Source of the DNA: an uncultured Eubacteriales bacterium
GTDB lineage: Bacteria; Bacillota; Clostridia; Oscillospirales; Acutalibacteraceae
Reading direction: 5' to 3'
Assembly (NCBI GenBank): GCA_949292775.1
Contig: CASFBL010000021.1
Location: forward strand, 29,880-93,879
DNA length: 64,000 bases
The translations under genes and the position numbers were made by a program. The first letter of the stretch is position 1. Every line of letters begins with the position of its first letter. Shown here one piece after another: positions 22,618-31,963 of the stretch. Under the pieces are notes generated by a model that made no database searches, was not told the origin of the DNA, and worked only from the letters and a program-made list of their open reading frames with translations.

Positions 22618-23945
22618 TACTGTAAATTGTTTGTATCGTTATTTTCTGAATTCTGCTGTTCCATGCGGCGGCGTTTATCAGCCAAAGCTTTTCTGCGCTT
22701 GCGAACCTTTTTGCGGCGAAGCAAATCAAAGACGACCTCAAAAACAACAAACGCAATAATGACCAAAACAGCAGCAACAATGCGCCCTGTGGTTACGGTT
22801 TTCCCCTCCCCGCCTTCTTCCGTGCGGTTTGTAAGGCTGTTCATGGCAAGCTGTAACGCGTAACTGCTTTGCATCAAGCTGTTTTCAGAACAAGGCCCCT
22901 CTAAAGCGGACTTCGCTTCGGTTATTGCATCTTTCAGCGCATTTGCCGAATCGGTACTGCAAAGCGTTACATCGATTGCCTGTGCCGCTTCGATACGCTC
23001 GGAAAGGCGCTCTTTTTGCTGGGATACACGGTCAAAATATTCACAGAGTTCCTCAATATTGTTGGTGATGATCACGCTGTATCCACGCGCTGTGACATCG
23101 TTCCAGCCAAGATAATTGTCCTCACGGTTGCCGCAGAGATCGGGCGAAGTCATATCAATAACGGCACGACCGGCATTTTCAAACTTGGACATAACGCTGT
23201 CGTTATAAAGCACACTGTATGCGTTGCCGGTTGACAAAAGCGTACCGACAGCCCCGGCAGAAAGCGTTTTGGAAACAGTCGATCTTGCGCTGAACACCAC
23301 ATTGCCGTGATAAGAGGAAATCACCAGCGGCATTGTGCTTTTAGAAGAAAGCCAGCTGTCCACCTCTTTTTTATCGCCGTCCGCCAAAAAAACAACACTG
23401 TTTAACGCATTGTTTTCAACAAGAAGGTCATACACTTCATCGCGGAAGCTCCACGCACCGTCTAAGAGCAACAGCGTTTTGCCTGCAATTTTAGCGACGG
23501 CCTCCTGTAAGGTGGGAACTGTGCAGGCGGTAATGGATTCATGCAGACTGCCGGTTCCCGCGCGCAAATGATAGGTGGAAAGCTCGTGGTAGCCGACATC
23601 GGCAAGGTTTTTATCCACAACATTGCCGAGTGAATCCACACACATTCTCGAAAGGTTTTCGTCTGTCATCAGCACGATATACCCGTCAGCGGTCTTTTGC
23701 GCACGGACATAAACCATGTCCGCACCGCTCTGCGCGGCGGCAAGAATCCCCTCAATCGAGTTCTCGGGAAAATTCTTTGTGTCGCCATATTTGGAAACGG
23801 CAAGCAGCTCGCCCGCCGGGTCTTTCAGCTGTGTGAACGCCGGTGCAACTGTCGCGTCTTCCGCAAAAGACAAAACCGGACTGCAAAACAAAATGCAAAT
23901 ACACAAAAGCGCCGCAAGCACGCCTTTTCGTCTGGCAGGATTCAT
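22617..23945 (-). CDS. Membrane-anchored GDPD-like protein lacking catalytic residues
   Basis: 442 residues. Signal peptide 1-28, a glycerophosphodiester phosphodiesterase-like barrel at about 45-305, a helical segment (~310-370), a membrane helix (~388-410) and a very basic tail (LLRRKKVRKRRK). The fold is recognised from NFPENSIEGILAAAQSGADM and the DGYIVLMTDENLSRM strand. The metal and acid/base residues are replaced: Lys52-Tyr53 where His-Arg is expected, Tyr79 and Arg81 where Glu and Asp are expected, Thr94 where His is expected. It is therefore probably not a phosphodiesterase; a binding or scaffold role outside the membrane is inference. GGAGG site before the ATG. Confidence 0.75.
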   Translation of the reverse strand: MNPARRKGVLAALLCICILFCSPVLSFAEDATVAPAFTQLKDPAGELLAVSKYGDTKNFPENSIEGILAAAQSGADMVYVRAQKTADGYIVLMTDENLSRMCVDSLGNVVDKNLADVGYHELSTYHLRAGTGSLHESITACTVPTLQEAVAKIAGKTLLLLDGAWSFRDEVYDLLVENNALNSVVFLADGDKKEVDSWLSSKSTMPLVISSYHGNVVFSARSTVSKTLSAGAVGTLLSTGNAYSVLYNDSVMSKFENAGRAVIDMTSPDLCGNREDNYLGWNDVTARGYSVIITNNIEELCEYFDRVSQQKERLSERIEAAQAIDVTLCSTDSANALKDAITEAKSALEGPCSENSLMQSSYALQLAMNSLTNRTEEGGEGKTVTTGRIVAAVLVIIAFVVFEVVFDLLRRKKVRKRRKALADKRRRMEQQNSENNDTNNLQ

Positions 23946-24206
23946 GGGAAGCCTCCTTTTCCCCAGTATACAAGAAATCTTTATGGTTAGTATACCAAAT
24001 ATCCCCAGTATTTACAATAGACAATTGGTGCTTTTTCGCCTTTTTTTGTCTTTAAACTACTAAATATTGTATGGTTTTCATTTTGCACAAAAAAGGTAGT
24101 CAAAATTTTACTGTAAGGGTAATTTTTTCGCTTGATAGCAGGCTTTTCAATGTGTTACAATAGGTGCACTTACGACCTATTGGTGTGTCTGGAAGGGATG
24201 TTTTTC

Positions 24207-24437
24207 ATGTCATTCGGGAAGAATTTAAAAAATTTAAGATGCGCAAAGCTGCCGCCGCTGACACAGACGGATCTTGCAAATGCCATTGGCGTGACACAGC
24301 GCAAAATCTCGTTTTTAGAGACCGGCGCGTCAGAGCCGTCTCTTAAGGACATTACGGCGCTTTGCCGCTATTTTAATGTTTCCGCGGACTTCCTTTTGGG
24401 GTTGCCGCGCAACATGGATTATCCGGAGCAGTTATGA
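24207..24437 (+). CDS. Small XRE-family regulator
   Basis: 76 residues, a single helix-turn-helix domain: LTQTDLANAIGVTQRKISFLETGASEPSLKDITALCRYFNVSADFLLGL. Start at 24207 after GGAAGGGATG; longer in-frame starts exist. Its stop overlaps the nth start by four bases (ATGA), so it is translationally coupled to a DNA repair and replication operon. An autoregulatory role is likely by analogy; target unknown. Confidence 0.8.
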   Translation: MSFGKNLKNLRCAKLPPLTQTDLANAIGVTQRKISFLETGASEPSLKDITALCRYFNVSADFLLGLPRNMDYPEQL

Positions 24438-25060
24438 CGAAGAAAGAAATTGCACTTTTAGCCGTTGAGGCACTCCAAAAAGAATATCCCGACGCCCTTT
24501 GCTCCCTGCACGCCGACAATCCCTTGGAACTTTTGATTGCCACCCGCCTTTCTGCGCAATGCACCGACGCACGGGTGAATTTGGTCACACCGGCGCTGTT
24601 CGCAAAATATCCGACCTTAGAGGATTACTGCAATGCTCGTGTGGAAGATGTGGAAGAACTTATTCATTCCTGCGGTTTCTTTCACGGAAAAGCGCGGGAT
24701 ATTATCGCCATGGCGCAGAAAATCCGCGACGATTTCGGCGGAAATGTCCCTGACACAATGGAGGGCTTAACCTCCTTACAAGGCGTGGGGCGAAAAACCG
24801 CCAACTTGATTTTAGGCGATATTTATAAAAAGCCCGCGGTGGTGGCAGACACGCACTTGATTCGTCTTTCTAACCGGCTGGGGCTGGTCGCAACCAAAGA
24901 CCCTTATAAAGTGGAGCTTGCTTTGAAAAAGCTTTTGCCGCCCGAAGAAAGCAACGATTTTTGCCACCGCGCTGTTTTGCACGGCCGCGCGGTCTGCACC
25001 GCGCGCAAAGCAAACTGCGAAGCCTGCTGTATGCAAAGCTTTTGCAAAAAGAAGATTTAA
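24434..25060 (+). CDS. nth: Endonuclease III (DNA glycosylase/AP lyase)
   Basis: 208 residues. It removes oxidised pyrimidines and nicks the abasic site. The helix-hairpin-helix LTSLQGVGRKTANLILGDIY holds the catalytic lysine, followed by the catalytic aspartate in VADTHLIRLSNRLGL. The C-terminal C-x6-C-x2-C-x5-C motif (CTARKANCEACCMQSFC) binds the [4Fe-4S] cluster. Full length. Overlaps the small regulator upstream; the dnaD-like gene follows after 19 bases. Confidence 0.95.
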   Translation: MTKKEIALLAVEALQKEYPDALCSLHADNPLELLIATRLSAQCTDARVNLVTPALFAKYPTLEDYCNARVEDVEELIHSCGFFHGKARDIIAMAQKIRDDFGGNVPDTMEGLTSLQGVGRKTANLILGDIYKKPAVVADTHLIRLSNRLGLVATKDPYKVELALKKLLPPEESNDFCHRAVLHGRAVCTARKANCEACCMQSFCKKKI

Positions 25061-25079
25061 GTTTAAGAAGGATTTTTAG

Positions 25080-26117
25080 ATGTACATATTAAGCCCCGAT
25101 TGTTACAGCGCCATGTTTGCTGTGCCTGCAAGCGTCGCAGACAAATATCTTACGCAGGCGTCTTTGGAAGAACTCAAAGTCCTGCTTTGGATTTTTCGTA
25201 ACCAAAGCAGCGGTATTTCTGTGGACGCGCTGACAGGTGCGCTTGGCATTTCAGCAGACAGTGTTCTTTGTGCGCTGGACTTTTGGGTTTCCAAAGGCAT
25301 TTTACAATTTCAAGACGAACGCGGGAATGTGCGTTTCATTCCGAAAGCCCAGGCGCAAAAACCGGCAGAAGAAAAAAAGGTGAACTCCCCTGCCCCCGCG
25401 CCGGCTGTTCCCAAAAAGGCACCTGCCATGGAAACAGAGGTTCCGGTGCTGCCGAAACCCACAATGGAGCAAATCGCTGCACGCATGCAGGAGGACGCAA
25501 CCGTCCGCAGTTTAATGACGCAGGCGCAGCAGATTTTAGGGCGAACCATTGGGCTTGACATGCAAACCACGCTTTTGACGCTGTTTGACACTTACGGGCT
25601 TCAAAAAGAGGTTATTTTAACGCTTTTACAGCATTTGGCAGAGCAAGGCCGTGCCTCGACCGCGAACATTGCAAAAATCGGGAAGATTTGGTTTTCGCGC
25701 GAGATTGAAACGCTTGACGACGCAAACGCGTATATTCAGCGGATTTCCGCCGTGGAAAAGCTTTTCGGCGAACTGAAAACCGTGACCGGTATTTCCACCC
25801 CGCGCCCCACGCAAAAGCAAAGCGAATATTTGCTTTCGTGGGTGGACATGGGGTTTTCTTTGGAAATGCTTATGCGCGCATATGAAGAAACTGCCGAGCG
25901 CACGGGCAAAATCTCGTTTAACTATATGGACAGGATTTTAAAGAACTGGCACAACGACGGCATTAAAACGCCGCAGGACATTGAAAACGCCCGCAAACAG
26001 ACGGCGAAAGCAAAACAGGAAAAGGCGCAGCAGGAAACCTCATTTGATTTGGATGCGGCACTTCGCAAAGCGACCGTTTCCGCAAAAAAACATTCCCAAG
26101 GCAAAAAGGCGGAGTAA
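25080..26117 (+). CDS. DnaD-domain replication initiation protein
   Basis: 345 residues. An N-terminal winged-helix part (~1-85) is followed by a Pro/Ala/Lys-rich linker (~95-135). Two DnaD/DnaB2 domains occupy about 140-305, with the motif YLLSWVDMGFSLEMLMRAYE and the YIxxxLxxW-like NYMDRILKNWHNDGI. DnaD-type proteins remodel the origin and recruit the helicase loader. Three bases before the next gene, which encodes that loader. The basic Lys/Gln-rich C-terminus is probably disordered. Confidence 0.87.
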   Translation: MYILSPDCYSAMFAVPASVADKYLTQASLEELKVLLWIFRNQSSGISVDALTGALGISADSVLCALDFWVSKGILQFQDERGNVRFIPKAQAQKPAEEKKVNSPAPAPAVPKKAPAMETEVPVLPKPTMEQIAARMQEDATVRSLMTQAQQILGRTIGLDMQTTLLTLFDTYGLQKEVILTLLQHLAEQGRASTANIAKIGKIWFSREIETLDDANAYIQRISAVEKLFGELKTVTGISTPRPTQKQSEYLLSWVDMGFSLEMLMRAYEETAERTGKISFNYMDRILKNWHNDGIKTPQDIENARKQTAKAKQEKAQQETSFDLDAALRKATVSAKKHSQGKKAE

Positions 26118-26120
26118 TAC

Positions 26121-27101
26121 ATGGGATATACAAAAGAAACATACCAAGAAGCGGCGCGCATTTTGCGGGAACGCCGGGAAAAAGCGGAGCGCACCGCCGA
26201 AGTGCACCGCGCCGAAGTGAAGGTAAAATGCCCCCAGCTTATTGTAATTGAGCAGGAAATGGCAAGCACAGGCCTGCGCGCGATTAAAACGGTCGGCGCC
26301 GGAAAAAGCGCCAAAGAAACGATTGAAAAGTTAGCCAAATACAATTTGGAGCTGCAGGCACAGCGCAAACAGCTTTTGCTGGATAACGGCTATCCCGAAA
26401 ACTATCTGCGCCCCAACTACGCCTGCCCGATTTGTGAGGACAAAGGCATAGACAAAGACGGAAATCCCTGCGTTTGCTATCAGAAGCTTTTGAAGGAAAC
26501 CGCCTATGCCCTGCTTGCAAAGCAAACGCCGCTTCGTCTTTGCGGATTTGATGACTTTTCACTTTCGCAATATCCGAATACACCGGACGCAAACGGCAAC
26601 ATTCCCCGAGAAGAAATGGAAGGCATTTTGGCGTTTTGCAAAGGCTATGCCAAGAACTTTACGCCAAATTCCGGCAGTTTGTTTTTATATGGCAAAACGG
26701 GCCTTGGCAAAACCCATCTTTCCCTTGCCATTGCCGCAGAAGTGATTAAACGCGGCTACGGTGTGGTTTACGGGTCAGCGCAAAACCTGCTTTCCAAGCT
26801 TGAAAAAGAACGATTTGGAAAAGCGCAGGACGAGGACACCGAAAGCTTGCTTTTGGACTGCGATTTGTTGATTTTAGACGACCTTGGCACAGAATTCGCA
26901 ACCGGCTTTACTGCGGCAGAAATTTATAATATTGTCAACACAAGAGATTTGCAGAAAAAGCCGACAATTATCAACACCAATTTGAATTTCAGAGAGTTTA
27001 CAGCCAAATATTCCGACCGCGTTACCTCCCGGATTTTGGGAAGCTACACGGTGCTGCATTTCTTAGGCAACGACATGCGCATTCAGCTTCGGGAAGATTA
27101 A
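26121..27101 (+). CDS. DnaC/DnaI-like helicase loader ATPase
   Basis: 326 residues. The N-terminal helical region is followed by a cysteine cluster (CPICEDKGIDKDGNPCVC, residues ~103-120), as in DnaI zinc domains. The AAA+ core has Walker A GKTGLGKTHLS (~191-201) and Walker B LLILDDLGTE. It loads the replicative helicase at the origin together with the adjacent DnaD-like protein. Start ATG at 26121 lies right after the dnaD stop. A terminator ends the operon. Confidence 0.9.
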   Translation: MGYTKETYQEAARILRERREKAERTAEVHRAEVKVKCPQLIVIEQEMASTGLRAIKTVGAGKSAKETIEKLAKYNLELQAQRKQLLLDNGYPENYLRPNYACPICEDKGIDKDGNPCVCYQKLLKETAYALLAKQTPLRLCGFDDFSLSQYPNTPDANGNIPREEMEGILAFCKGYAKNFTPNSGSLFLYGKTGLGKTHLSLAIAAEVIKRGYGVVYGSAQNLLSKLEKERFGKAQDEDTESLLLDCDLLILDDLGTEFATGFTAAEIYNIVNTRDLQKKPTIINTNLNFREFTAKYSDRVTSRILGSYTVLHFLGNDMRIQLRED

Positions 27102-27116
27102 AAATATAAAAAATGC

Positions 27117-27150
27117 CGCCGCACGAAAATGTGCGGCGGTTTTGTTTTGC
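27117..27150 (+). terminator. Terminator of the nth-dnaD-dnaI operon
   Basis: CCGCCGCAC and GTGCGGCGG form a 9-bp GC-rich stem followed by TTTTGTTTTG. Confidence 0.9.
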
Positions 27151-27155
27151 TTATT

Positions 27156-29363
27156 TTAGTTGTCGTTTAGGAAATAGCGCAACGCGGAATAGCGGCGCGT
27201 TTTTTTATCGTTTTGGGTCATGGCTTCCACTTCCGACGCCGTGCCGACCAAAATCATTAGCTGTTTTGCGCGCGTGACAGCGGTATATAAAAGATTGCGG
27301 TAGCGAAGATTCGGCAGCACCGACACCACCGGCATAATAACCGCCGGGAACTCACTGCCCTGACTTTTGTGAACGGTAACCGCATAGGCGAGCTCCACTT
27401 CGACAAGCTGGTCTTTTGCAAACACAGCGCTTCTGTCGTCAAATCGGATTTGCGCGGTTTCGGTGTGGATATCGATATTTTCAATCACACCAATGTCGCC
27501 GTTGAAGATTCCCTCGCCGGTTTCGCCGTTGTCTTTTTCCCAAACAATGCTGTAGTTATTTTTTGTCTGCATGACTTTATCGCCCAAGCGGAAAGTCCGA
27601 AAGCCCGTGGAAAGCTCTTTCTTTTCATCGGACGGCGGGTTAACAAGCTCCTGCAAAATCTTGTTTAAATGGACGCTCCCCGCCTCCCCTTTTTTGGACG
27701 GGCAAAGCACCTGAATGTCCGTTTGCGGGGAATAGCCGTAAGCGTCAGGCAGGCGCTTGTAATACAGCTCAGCTATCGTGCGCGCGGCAAGAAACGCATT
27801 GGGGCGTTCCATTAGAAAGAAGTCGCCGTCTTTTCGGTCTAACACCGGCGTTTCGCCGTGGACAATACGGTGCGCGTTGGTGATAATCAGGCTGTGCATC
27901 GCCTGACGGAACACCGTATCGAGCCGGACGACCGGCAAAAGGCCGCTTGCGATTAAATCCGCCAGCACATTGCCCGCGCCCACCGGGGGCAGCTGGTCGG
28001 CGTCACCGACCATAATCAGCCGGCAGCCGAACGGAAGCGCCTGCAAAAGACTTGCAAATACACTGATATCCACCATGGAAAGCTCGTCAAGAATCAGCGC
28101 ATCACATTCCAAGGGATTGCGCAGATTGCGTTTGAACACCGGCTGGTCGTGCTCATCCCACTCGACTTCTAAAAGGCGGTGGATGGTTTTCGCCTCGCGG
28201 CCGGTAAGCTCCGTCATGCGTTTGGCGGCGCGGCCTGTCGGGGCGGCAAGTGCGATGTCCAGTTCCTGGCGCTCAAACAGCTTTAAAATGCCGTTTAGGG
28301 TCGTGGTCTTGCCCGTACCCGGTCCGCCGGTCAAAATCAAAATACCGCGGTCCAGAGCCGTTTTTATGGCTTCTTTTTGGTTGTCGGCGTATTGGATGCC
28401 GTCTTCTTGTTCGACCTTCTCAATATCTGCGTCTAAAGTCGTGCTTTGCGGCGGCGGGAAACGAAGCAAAATTTTGATGCGGTCGCTTATGGTCTTTTCG
28501 TCGCGGTAGGCACTTTTCAAAAACACAAACGCTCTGCCGCCGAGCTCTCTTTCGACCAGTGCACCGCTTTCGAGCAATTCATCCGTGCAAATATCAATCG
28601 TGTCCGTATCCGTTCCAAGATAAGCCGCCGCGATTTTCAGCAGCTTTTCACGCGGAATACAGGTGTGCCCGTTGGAATAAAGATTTTGCCGGACGATATA
28701 GGTAATGCCTGCACGCAGGCGGAAAGACTGCTGAGGCGGATTCGGGAGCGCTTCGGCAATAACCTCGGCGCGTTCAAAGCCGATGCCGGTCTGCGCCTCG
28801 CACAAATCGAACGGATTTTTGAGCACCCGTTCCACGGCGTTTGATCCGAAAGCGTTAAACGCGGCGATGCACTCGCGCGGGGACATGCCGTAAGTTTCGA
28901 GCGACATCATAATATTGCGCACGGCAAACTGTTTTTTGAAGTTCTCCTGTATTTTTTCGGCTTTTTCCATGGAAATGCCTTTAATCGTTGCGAGCTGTTC
29001 CGGCTCGTTTTCGAGCACATCAAAAGCGCGTTCGCCGAATTTCTGCACGATTTTTTCTGCAGTGGCGGGACCTATTCCTTTGACCGCACCGGCGGCAAGA
29101 TAATTGTAAAGCTGCTCGGCGGTCGCCGGCATTTCGCGTTCAAACGCTTCGACCTTAAACTGCCGCCCAAAAGTCGGGTGAAAGGTCCAAACGCCGGAAA
29201 GCCGCACCGTTTCACCGACAGAAATATCTGAAAAAGTACCAACGGCCGTGACAAGTTCCTCATCACAGCCGATTTCGAGCACCGTATATCCGTTTTGTTC
29301 ATTGCGGAATTTTATGTCTTCCACGGTCCCGCCGATGATTTCATTTTCCACAGCTTCACTCAT
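27156..29363 (-). CDS. recD2: ATP-dependent RecD2-type DNA helicase
   Basis: 735 residues. A 5'-3' superfamily 1B helicase acting without RecBC. An N-terminal OB-like domain (~1-90) and helix-hairpin-helix repeats (GIGPATAEKIVQKFGERA near 95-115) are the RecD2 extension. Walker A is ILTGGPGTGKTTTLNG (~343-358), Walker B LILDELSMVD, and the C-terminal motif VTVHKSQGSEFPAVIMPV is a UvrD-like motif VI area. The start overlaps the end of the 111-residue membrane protein gene by four bases (ATGA). Confidence 0.95.
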   Translation of the reverse strand: MSEAVENEIIGGTVEDIKFRNEQNGYTVLEIGCDEELVTAVGTFSDISVGETVRLSGVWTFHPTFGRQFKVEAFEREMPATAEQLYNYLAAGAVKGIGPATAEKIVQKFGERAFDVLENEPEQLATIKGISMEKAEKIQENFKKQFAVRNIMMSLETYGMSPRECIAAFNAFGSNAVERVLKNPFDLCEAQTGIGFERAEVIAEALPNPPQQSFRLRAGITYIVRQNLYSNGHTCIPREKLLKIAAAYLGTDTDTIDICTDELLESGALVERELGGRAFVFLKSAYRDEKTISDRIKILLRFPPPQSTTLDADIEKVEQEDGIQYADNQKEAIKTALDRGILILTGGPGTGKTTTLNGILKLFERQELDIALAAPTGRAAKRMTELTGREAKTIHRLLEVEWDEHDQPVFKRNLRNPLECDALILDELSMVDISVFASLLQALPFGCRLIMVGDADQLPPVGAGNVLADLIASGLLPVVRLDTVFRQAMHSLIITNAHRIVHGETPVLDRKDGDFFLMERPNAFLAARTIAELYYKRLPDAYGYSPQTDIQVLCPSKKGEAGSVHLNKILQELVNPPSDEKKELSTGFRTFRLGDKVMQTKNNYSIVWEKDNGETGEGIFNGDIGVIENIDIHTETAQIRFDDRSAVFAKDQLVEVELAYAVTVHKSQGSEFPAVIMPVVSVLPNLRYRNLLYTAVTRAKQLMILVGTASEVEAMTQNDKKTRRYSALRYFLNDN

Positions 29364-29695
29364 TTTGTCAGTTCCTTGAATTCATCATAATCGCAAAGGT
29401 AAATGCCGTTGGTCTCACGGCAGACATTCAGGCAGTTGAGCCTTTGGGTCTCATCCATGCCGCAGTCGAGCACAACGACGCTGCCGTAAAGCTCGTCGCC
29501 GATTAAATGCATTTTCATGCGCGCGGCATAGGCCGCTGCGGTCACATCGCTGTCACACCGGCGCGCCGGAATGACAACATAATATGTATACTTTCGTTTT
29601 GGCAACATCAGTTTAAGCATAATGCCGTAGCAAAGCACCAAAAGCCCAAACAGAATAAGCCCCACAAAGACCGCGCCGAAAAATGTTTCCAACAT
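29360..29695 (-). CDS. Small membrane-anchored hypothetical protein
   Basis: 111 residues from the ATG at 29695 (GGGGTGAT site). One N-terminal membrane helix (FFGAVFVGLILFGLLVLCYGIML) is followed by an ~80-residue cytoplasmic domain with alternating strands and helices, including SVVVLDCGMDETQRLNCLNVCRE. I recognise the arrangement from Clostridia genomes as an uncharacterised protein but know no function. Coupled by ATGA overlap to recD2 and transcribed in the same direction, just downstream of the RNase P RNA gene. Confidence 0.65.
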   Translation of the reverse strand: MLETFFGAVFVGLILFGLLVLCYGIMLKLMLPKRKYTYYVVIPARRCDSDVTAAAYAARMKMHLIGDELYGSVVVLDCGMDETQRLNCLNVCRETNGIYLCDYDEFKELTK

Positions 29696-29733
29696 AAAAT
29701 CACCCCATAGCATTGTATGAGGCGAAGAAAAAT

Positions 29734-30073
29734 GTGTGAGTAAACCTGTAAGCCGAGTTCTGTCGTTGAAAGCAATTATCTATCTAGGCGCGCCGTTGCC
29801 GGCGCGCTCAAGCCATCCTTTGAAGTATCTGCCCAGCTGACAACTTCGGTCGATGTTGCATCGGGTAGGGTTTACTCGGCAATACAGTTACCTGCATCCC
29901 GGTGAGCTCTTACCTCGCCTTTCCACCCTTACCATAAAACTATGGCGGTATATTTCTATGCACTTTCCCTAAGGTCGCCCTCGGCGGCTGTTAGCCGTTA
30001 CCCTGCTGTGTGATGCTCGGACTTTCCTCATGGGCGCAAAACGCGCCCCCGCAATTGCTCAGTTTACTCACAC
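29734..30073 (-). ncRNA. rnpB: RNase P RNA (bacterial class)
   Basis: 340 bases. The terminal helix P1 is perfect: GTGTGAGTAAAC at the 5' end pairs with GTTTACTCACAC at the 3' end. The conserved core GAGGAAAGTCCG lies near the 5' end, and ACAGAACTCGGCTTACAG near the 3' end is the matching conserved region. It processes tRNA 5' ends together with RnpA protein. The predicted transcription start from the promoter at 30080-30108 coincides with the first base of P1. Confidence 0.96.
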
Positions 30074-30079
30074 AAAGGT

Positions 30080-30108
30080 ATTTTAGTATAAATGCATAGA
30101 AAAGTCAA
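30080..30108 (-). promoter_or_regulatory. Promoter of rnpB
   Basis: TTGACT (30103-30108), 17-base spacer, TAAAAT (30080-30085) on the minus strand, placing the start at P1. Confidence 0.8.
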
Positions 30109-30153
30109 TGAAACAAAAATCCCGCCCGCAAAACGAACAGGATTTTTCTTTTT

Positions 30154-30450
30154 TTATTTTTTCTCGTCGCAAAAACGCTCCACACGCATTTTCAGGTGAT
30201 ATTTTTCGCGAAGTGCTGCAATTTTCTGCATCATTTCTGTTTTATGGTGCACATCAAGCGCTGCTTGATCTCGCCAACGGTCAATCAGCAAAACGGTTTG
30301 CGGGTCGTCCATCGGGAAGAAATATTCATAGCGCTCGTTCCCCTCTTCGGCGCGCACGGCGTCAACAAGACCGGACGAGACCATTTCTTCCGCAAATTTT
30401 TTGGCGTTATCATCTTTGCCGGTATAGTAAATGTTAACGACGATGGACAT
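30154..30450 (-). CDS. Antibiotic biosynthesis monooxygenase-like (ABM domain) protein
   Basis: 98 residues, a single ferredoxin-like ABM domain of about normal length. Start at 30450 after AAAGGAGG. Segments VVNIYYTGKDDNAKKFAEEM, YEYFFPMDDPQTVLLIDRW and the conserved H-H pair in LDVHHKTEMM match small dimeric quinol monooxygenase or heme-degrading relatives. Substrate unknown; most family members are uncharacterised. Stands alone upstream of rnpB. Confidence 0.75.
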   Translation of the reverse strand: MSIVVNIYYTGKDDNAKKFAEEMVSSGLVDAVRAEEGNERYEYFFPMDDPQTVLLIDRWRDQAALDVHHKTEMMQKIAALREKYHLKMRVERFCDEKK

Positions 30451-30544
30451 AGAAAATCCTCCTTTTATAGTTTTGAACATAAGGCCCTGTTAAATTTGTA
30501 ATCTAATTTAATTTAATCATATAGGAACAAAAAATGCAAGAAAA

Positions 30545-30580
30545 AACCAAGTGCCCCCTACCGGTGACGGTAAGGGGCTT
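30545..30580 (-). terminator. Terminator of the tRNA-Thr/tRNA-Tyr operon
   Basis: AGCCCCTTACCG and CCGGTAGGGGGC pair around TCA, followed on the minus strand by CTTGGTTTTTT. Confidence 0.8.
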
Positions 30581-30584
30581 TGGT

Positions 30585-30669
<85 letters not shown>

Positions 30670-30697
30670 ATATTCAATTTTGCGTTGTAGTTAAGGG

Positions 30698-30773
30698 TGG
30701 AGCTGGTGGACGGACTCGAACCCCCGACCTGCTGATTACAAATCAGCTGCTCTACCAACTGAGCTACACCAGC
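30698..30773 (-). tRNA. tRNA-Thr (TGT)
   Basis: A 76-base tRNA with encoded CCA. GCTGA/TCAGC encloses TTTGTAA, anticodon TGT. Transcribed just ahead of tRNA-Tyr from one promoter. Confidence 0.95.
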
Positions 30774-30789
30774 GTTTCAACGCTCGAAT

Positions 30790-30818
30790 ATAATACCATA
30801 TAAAACAATTTTCGTCAA
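30790..30818 (-). promoter_or_regulatory. Promoter of the tRNA-Thr/tRNA-Tyr operon
   Basis: TTGACG (30813-30818), 17-base spacer, TATTAT (30790-30795) on the minus strand. Confidence 0.82.
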
Positions 30819-30946
30819 GCGAATTTTTCGGATTTTCTGACTTTTTTCAAAGAAAATTTAAAACACACTTTAAAATCGTTTTGAAAGCGGTTACACAAAA
30901 CGCCCCGCCCATTAGGCGGGGCGCAAATATGTAGTCGATTTGGTTT

Positions 30947-31780
30947 TTAGTCTTTAAACACACCGTCAAACAACGGAAGCTTGGAAGCCTTCATCACGGC
31001 GCTGAACAGTCTGCCGCCGGTGACGGGCATCAGTCTGCCGAAATAGTTCATAAAACCGGCATCGGGACCAAACACCATAAGCTTACGCTGATGACCAATG
31101 CCGTTCATAATCAACTTAACCATTCTATCGCAGGAGGTGCTGACCATGTTGAGCATCTTCTGTGCTTTTTCGTCGGAAGAGCCCTGATTGCGGAAGATAT
31201 CGGTCTTTGTAAAGCCGGGGCAAACAATGCCGACATAGCACTTGCCGCGCAGTTCTTCGCGCATGGATTCAGTAAGCGCTTTGAGCGCCGCTTTGCTGGC
31301 AGAATACACGGAAGTGCCCGCAAGAGACATAAGCGCTGCGGAACTGTCAATATTGATGATTGCCGGAGACGGAGATTCCAAAATCAGCGGCAGCAGCGCA
31401 TGCATTGAATATACGGCGGAATAGAAGTTGATATTCATCGCCTTTTCAATATCTTCAATGGAATAATGCTCAAAGCGGTCGAACTTCGGCAGGATACCGG
31501 CATTGTTAATAAGAATGTCGGGTTTGATTTCATTTTCGTTCAGATAAGCTACATAGTTATCCCAATTTTCACGAACGGAAACATCAAACAGCTGATAGGA
31601 AAACTGCGATGCATATTCGCCGAGTTCAGCAACCAGCGCTTCCATTTTCTTTTCACTTCTTGCAACACCCAGCACTTTGCAGCCATGCTCTTTGATAAGC
31701 TTTTCGGTGATGCCTTTGCCCATACCGCTGGATGCGCCCGTTACGATAACGGTTTTGTTGTCAAGCCAATTTTTCTCCAT
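30947..31780 (-). CDS. Short-chain dehydrogenase/reductase
   Basis: 277 residues. Start at 31780 after AGGAGAG. Classical SDR features: cofactor loop TGASSGMGKGI (~13-23), NNAG (~91-94), active-site Ser in NIDSSAALMS and the YSASK catalytic pair (~159-163). The C-terminal ~70 residues are more hydrophobic and contain GPDAGFMNYFGRLMPVTGG, as in membrane-associated SDRs of lipid or steroid metabolism. An Arg in VARSEKK after strand 2 suggests NADP(H). Substrate unknown. Divergent from the metalloprotease gene. Confidence 0.85.
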   Translation of the reverse strand: MEKNWLDNKTVIVTGASSGMGKGITEKLIKEHGCKVLGVARSEKKMEALVAELGEYASQFSYQLFDVSVRENWDNYVAYLNENEIKPDILINNAGILPKFDRFEHYSIEDIEKAMNINFYSAVYSMHALLPLILESPSPAIINIDSSAALMSLAGTSVYSASKAALKALTESMREELRGKCYVGIVCPGFTKTDIFRNQGSSDEKAQKMLNMVSTSCDRMVKLIMNGIGHQRKLMVFGPDAGFMNYFGRLMPVTGGRLFSAVMKASKLPLFDGVFKD

Positions 31781-31963
31781 TTTATTCTCTCCTATCACAA
31801 AATAATTCCTGTGCGTCATTCGCAGATACACATTATTTTAACGCAATCTGCCATTTTTTTCAACCCTTTTTTAGGATTTACGCAGGTTTTCGCAGCTGCT
31901 GCACAAATGGACTTGCCAAGCCGTAAAAATACTGATACACTAATGGAAAAGGCGGGAATGACT

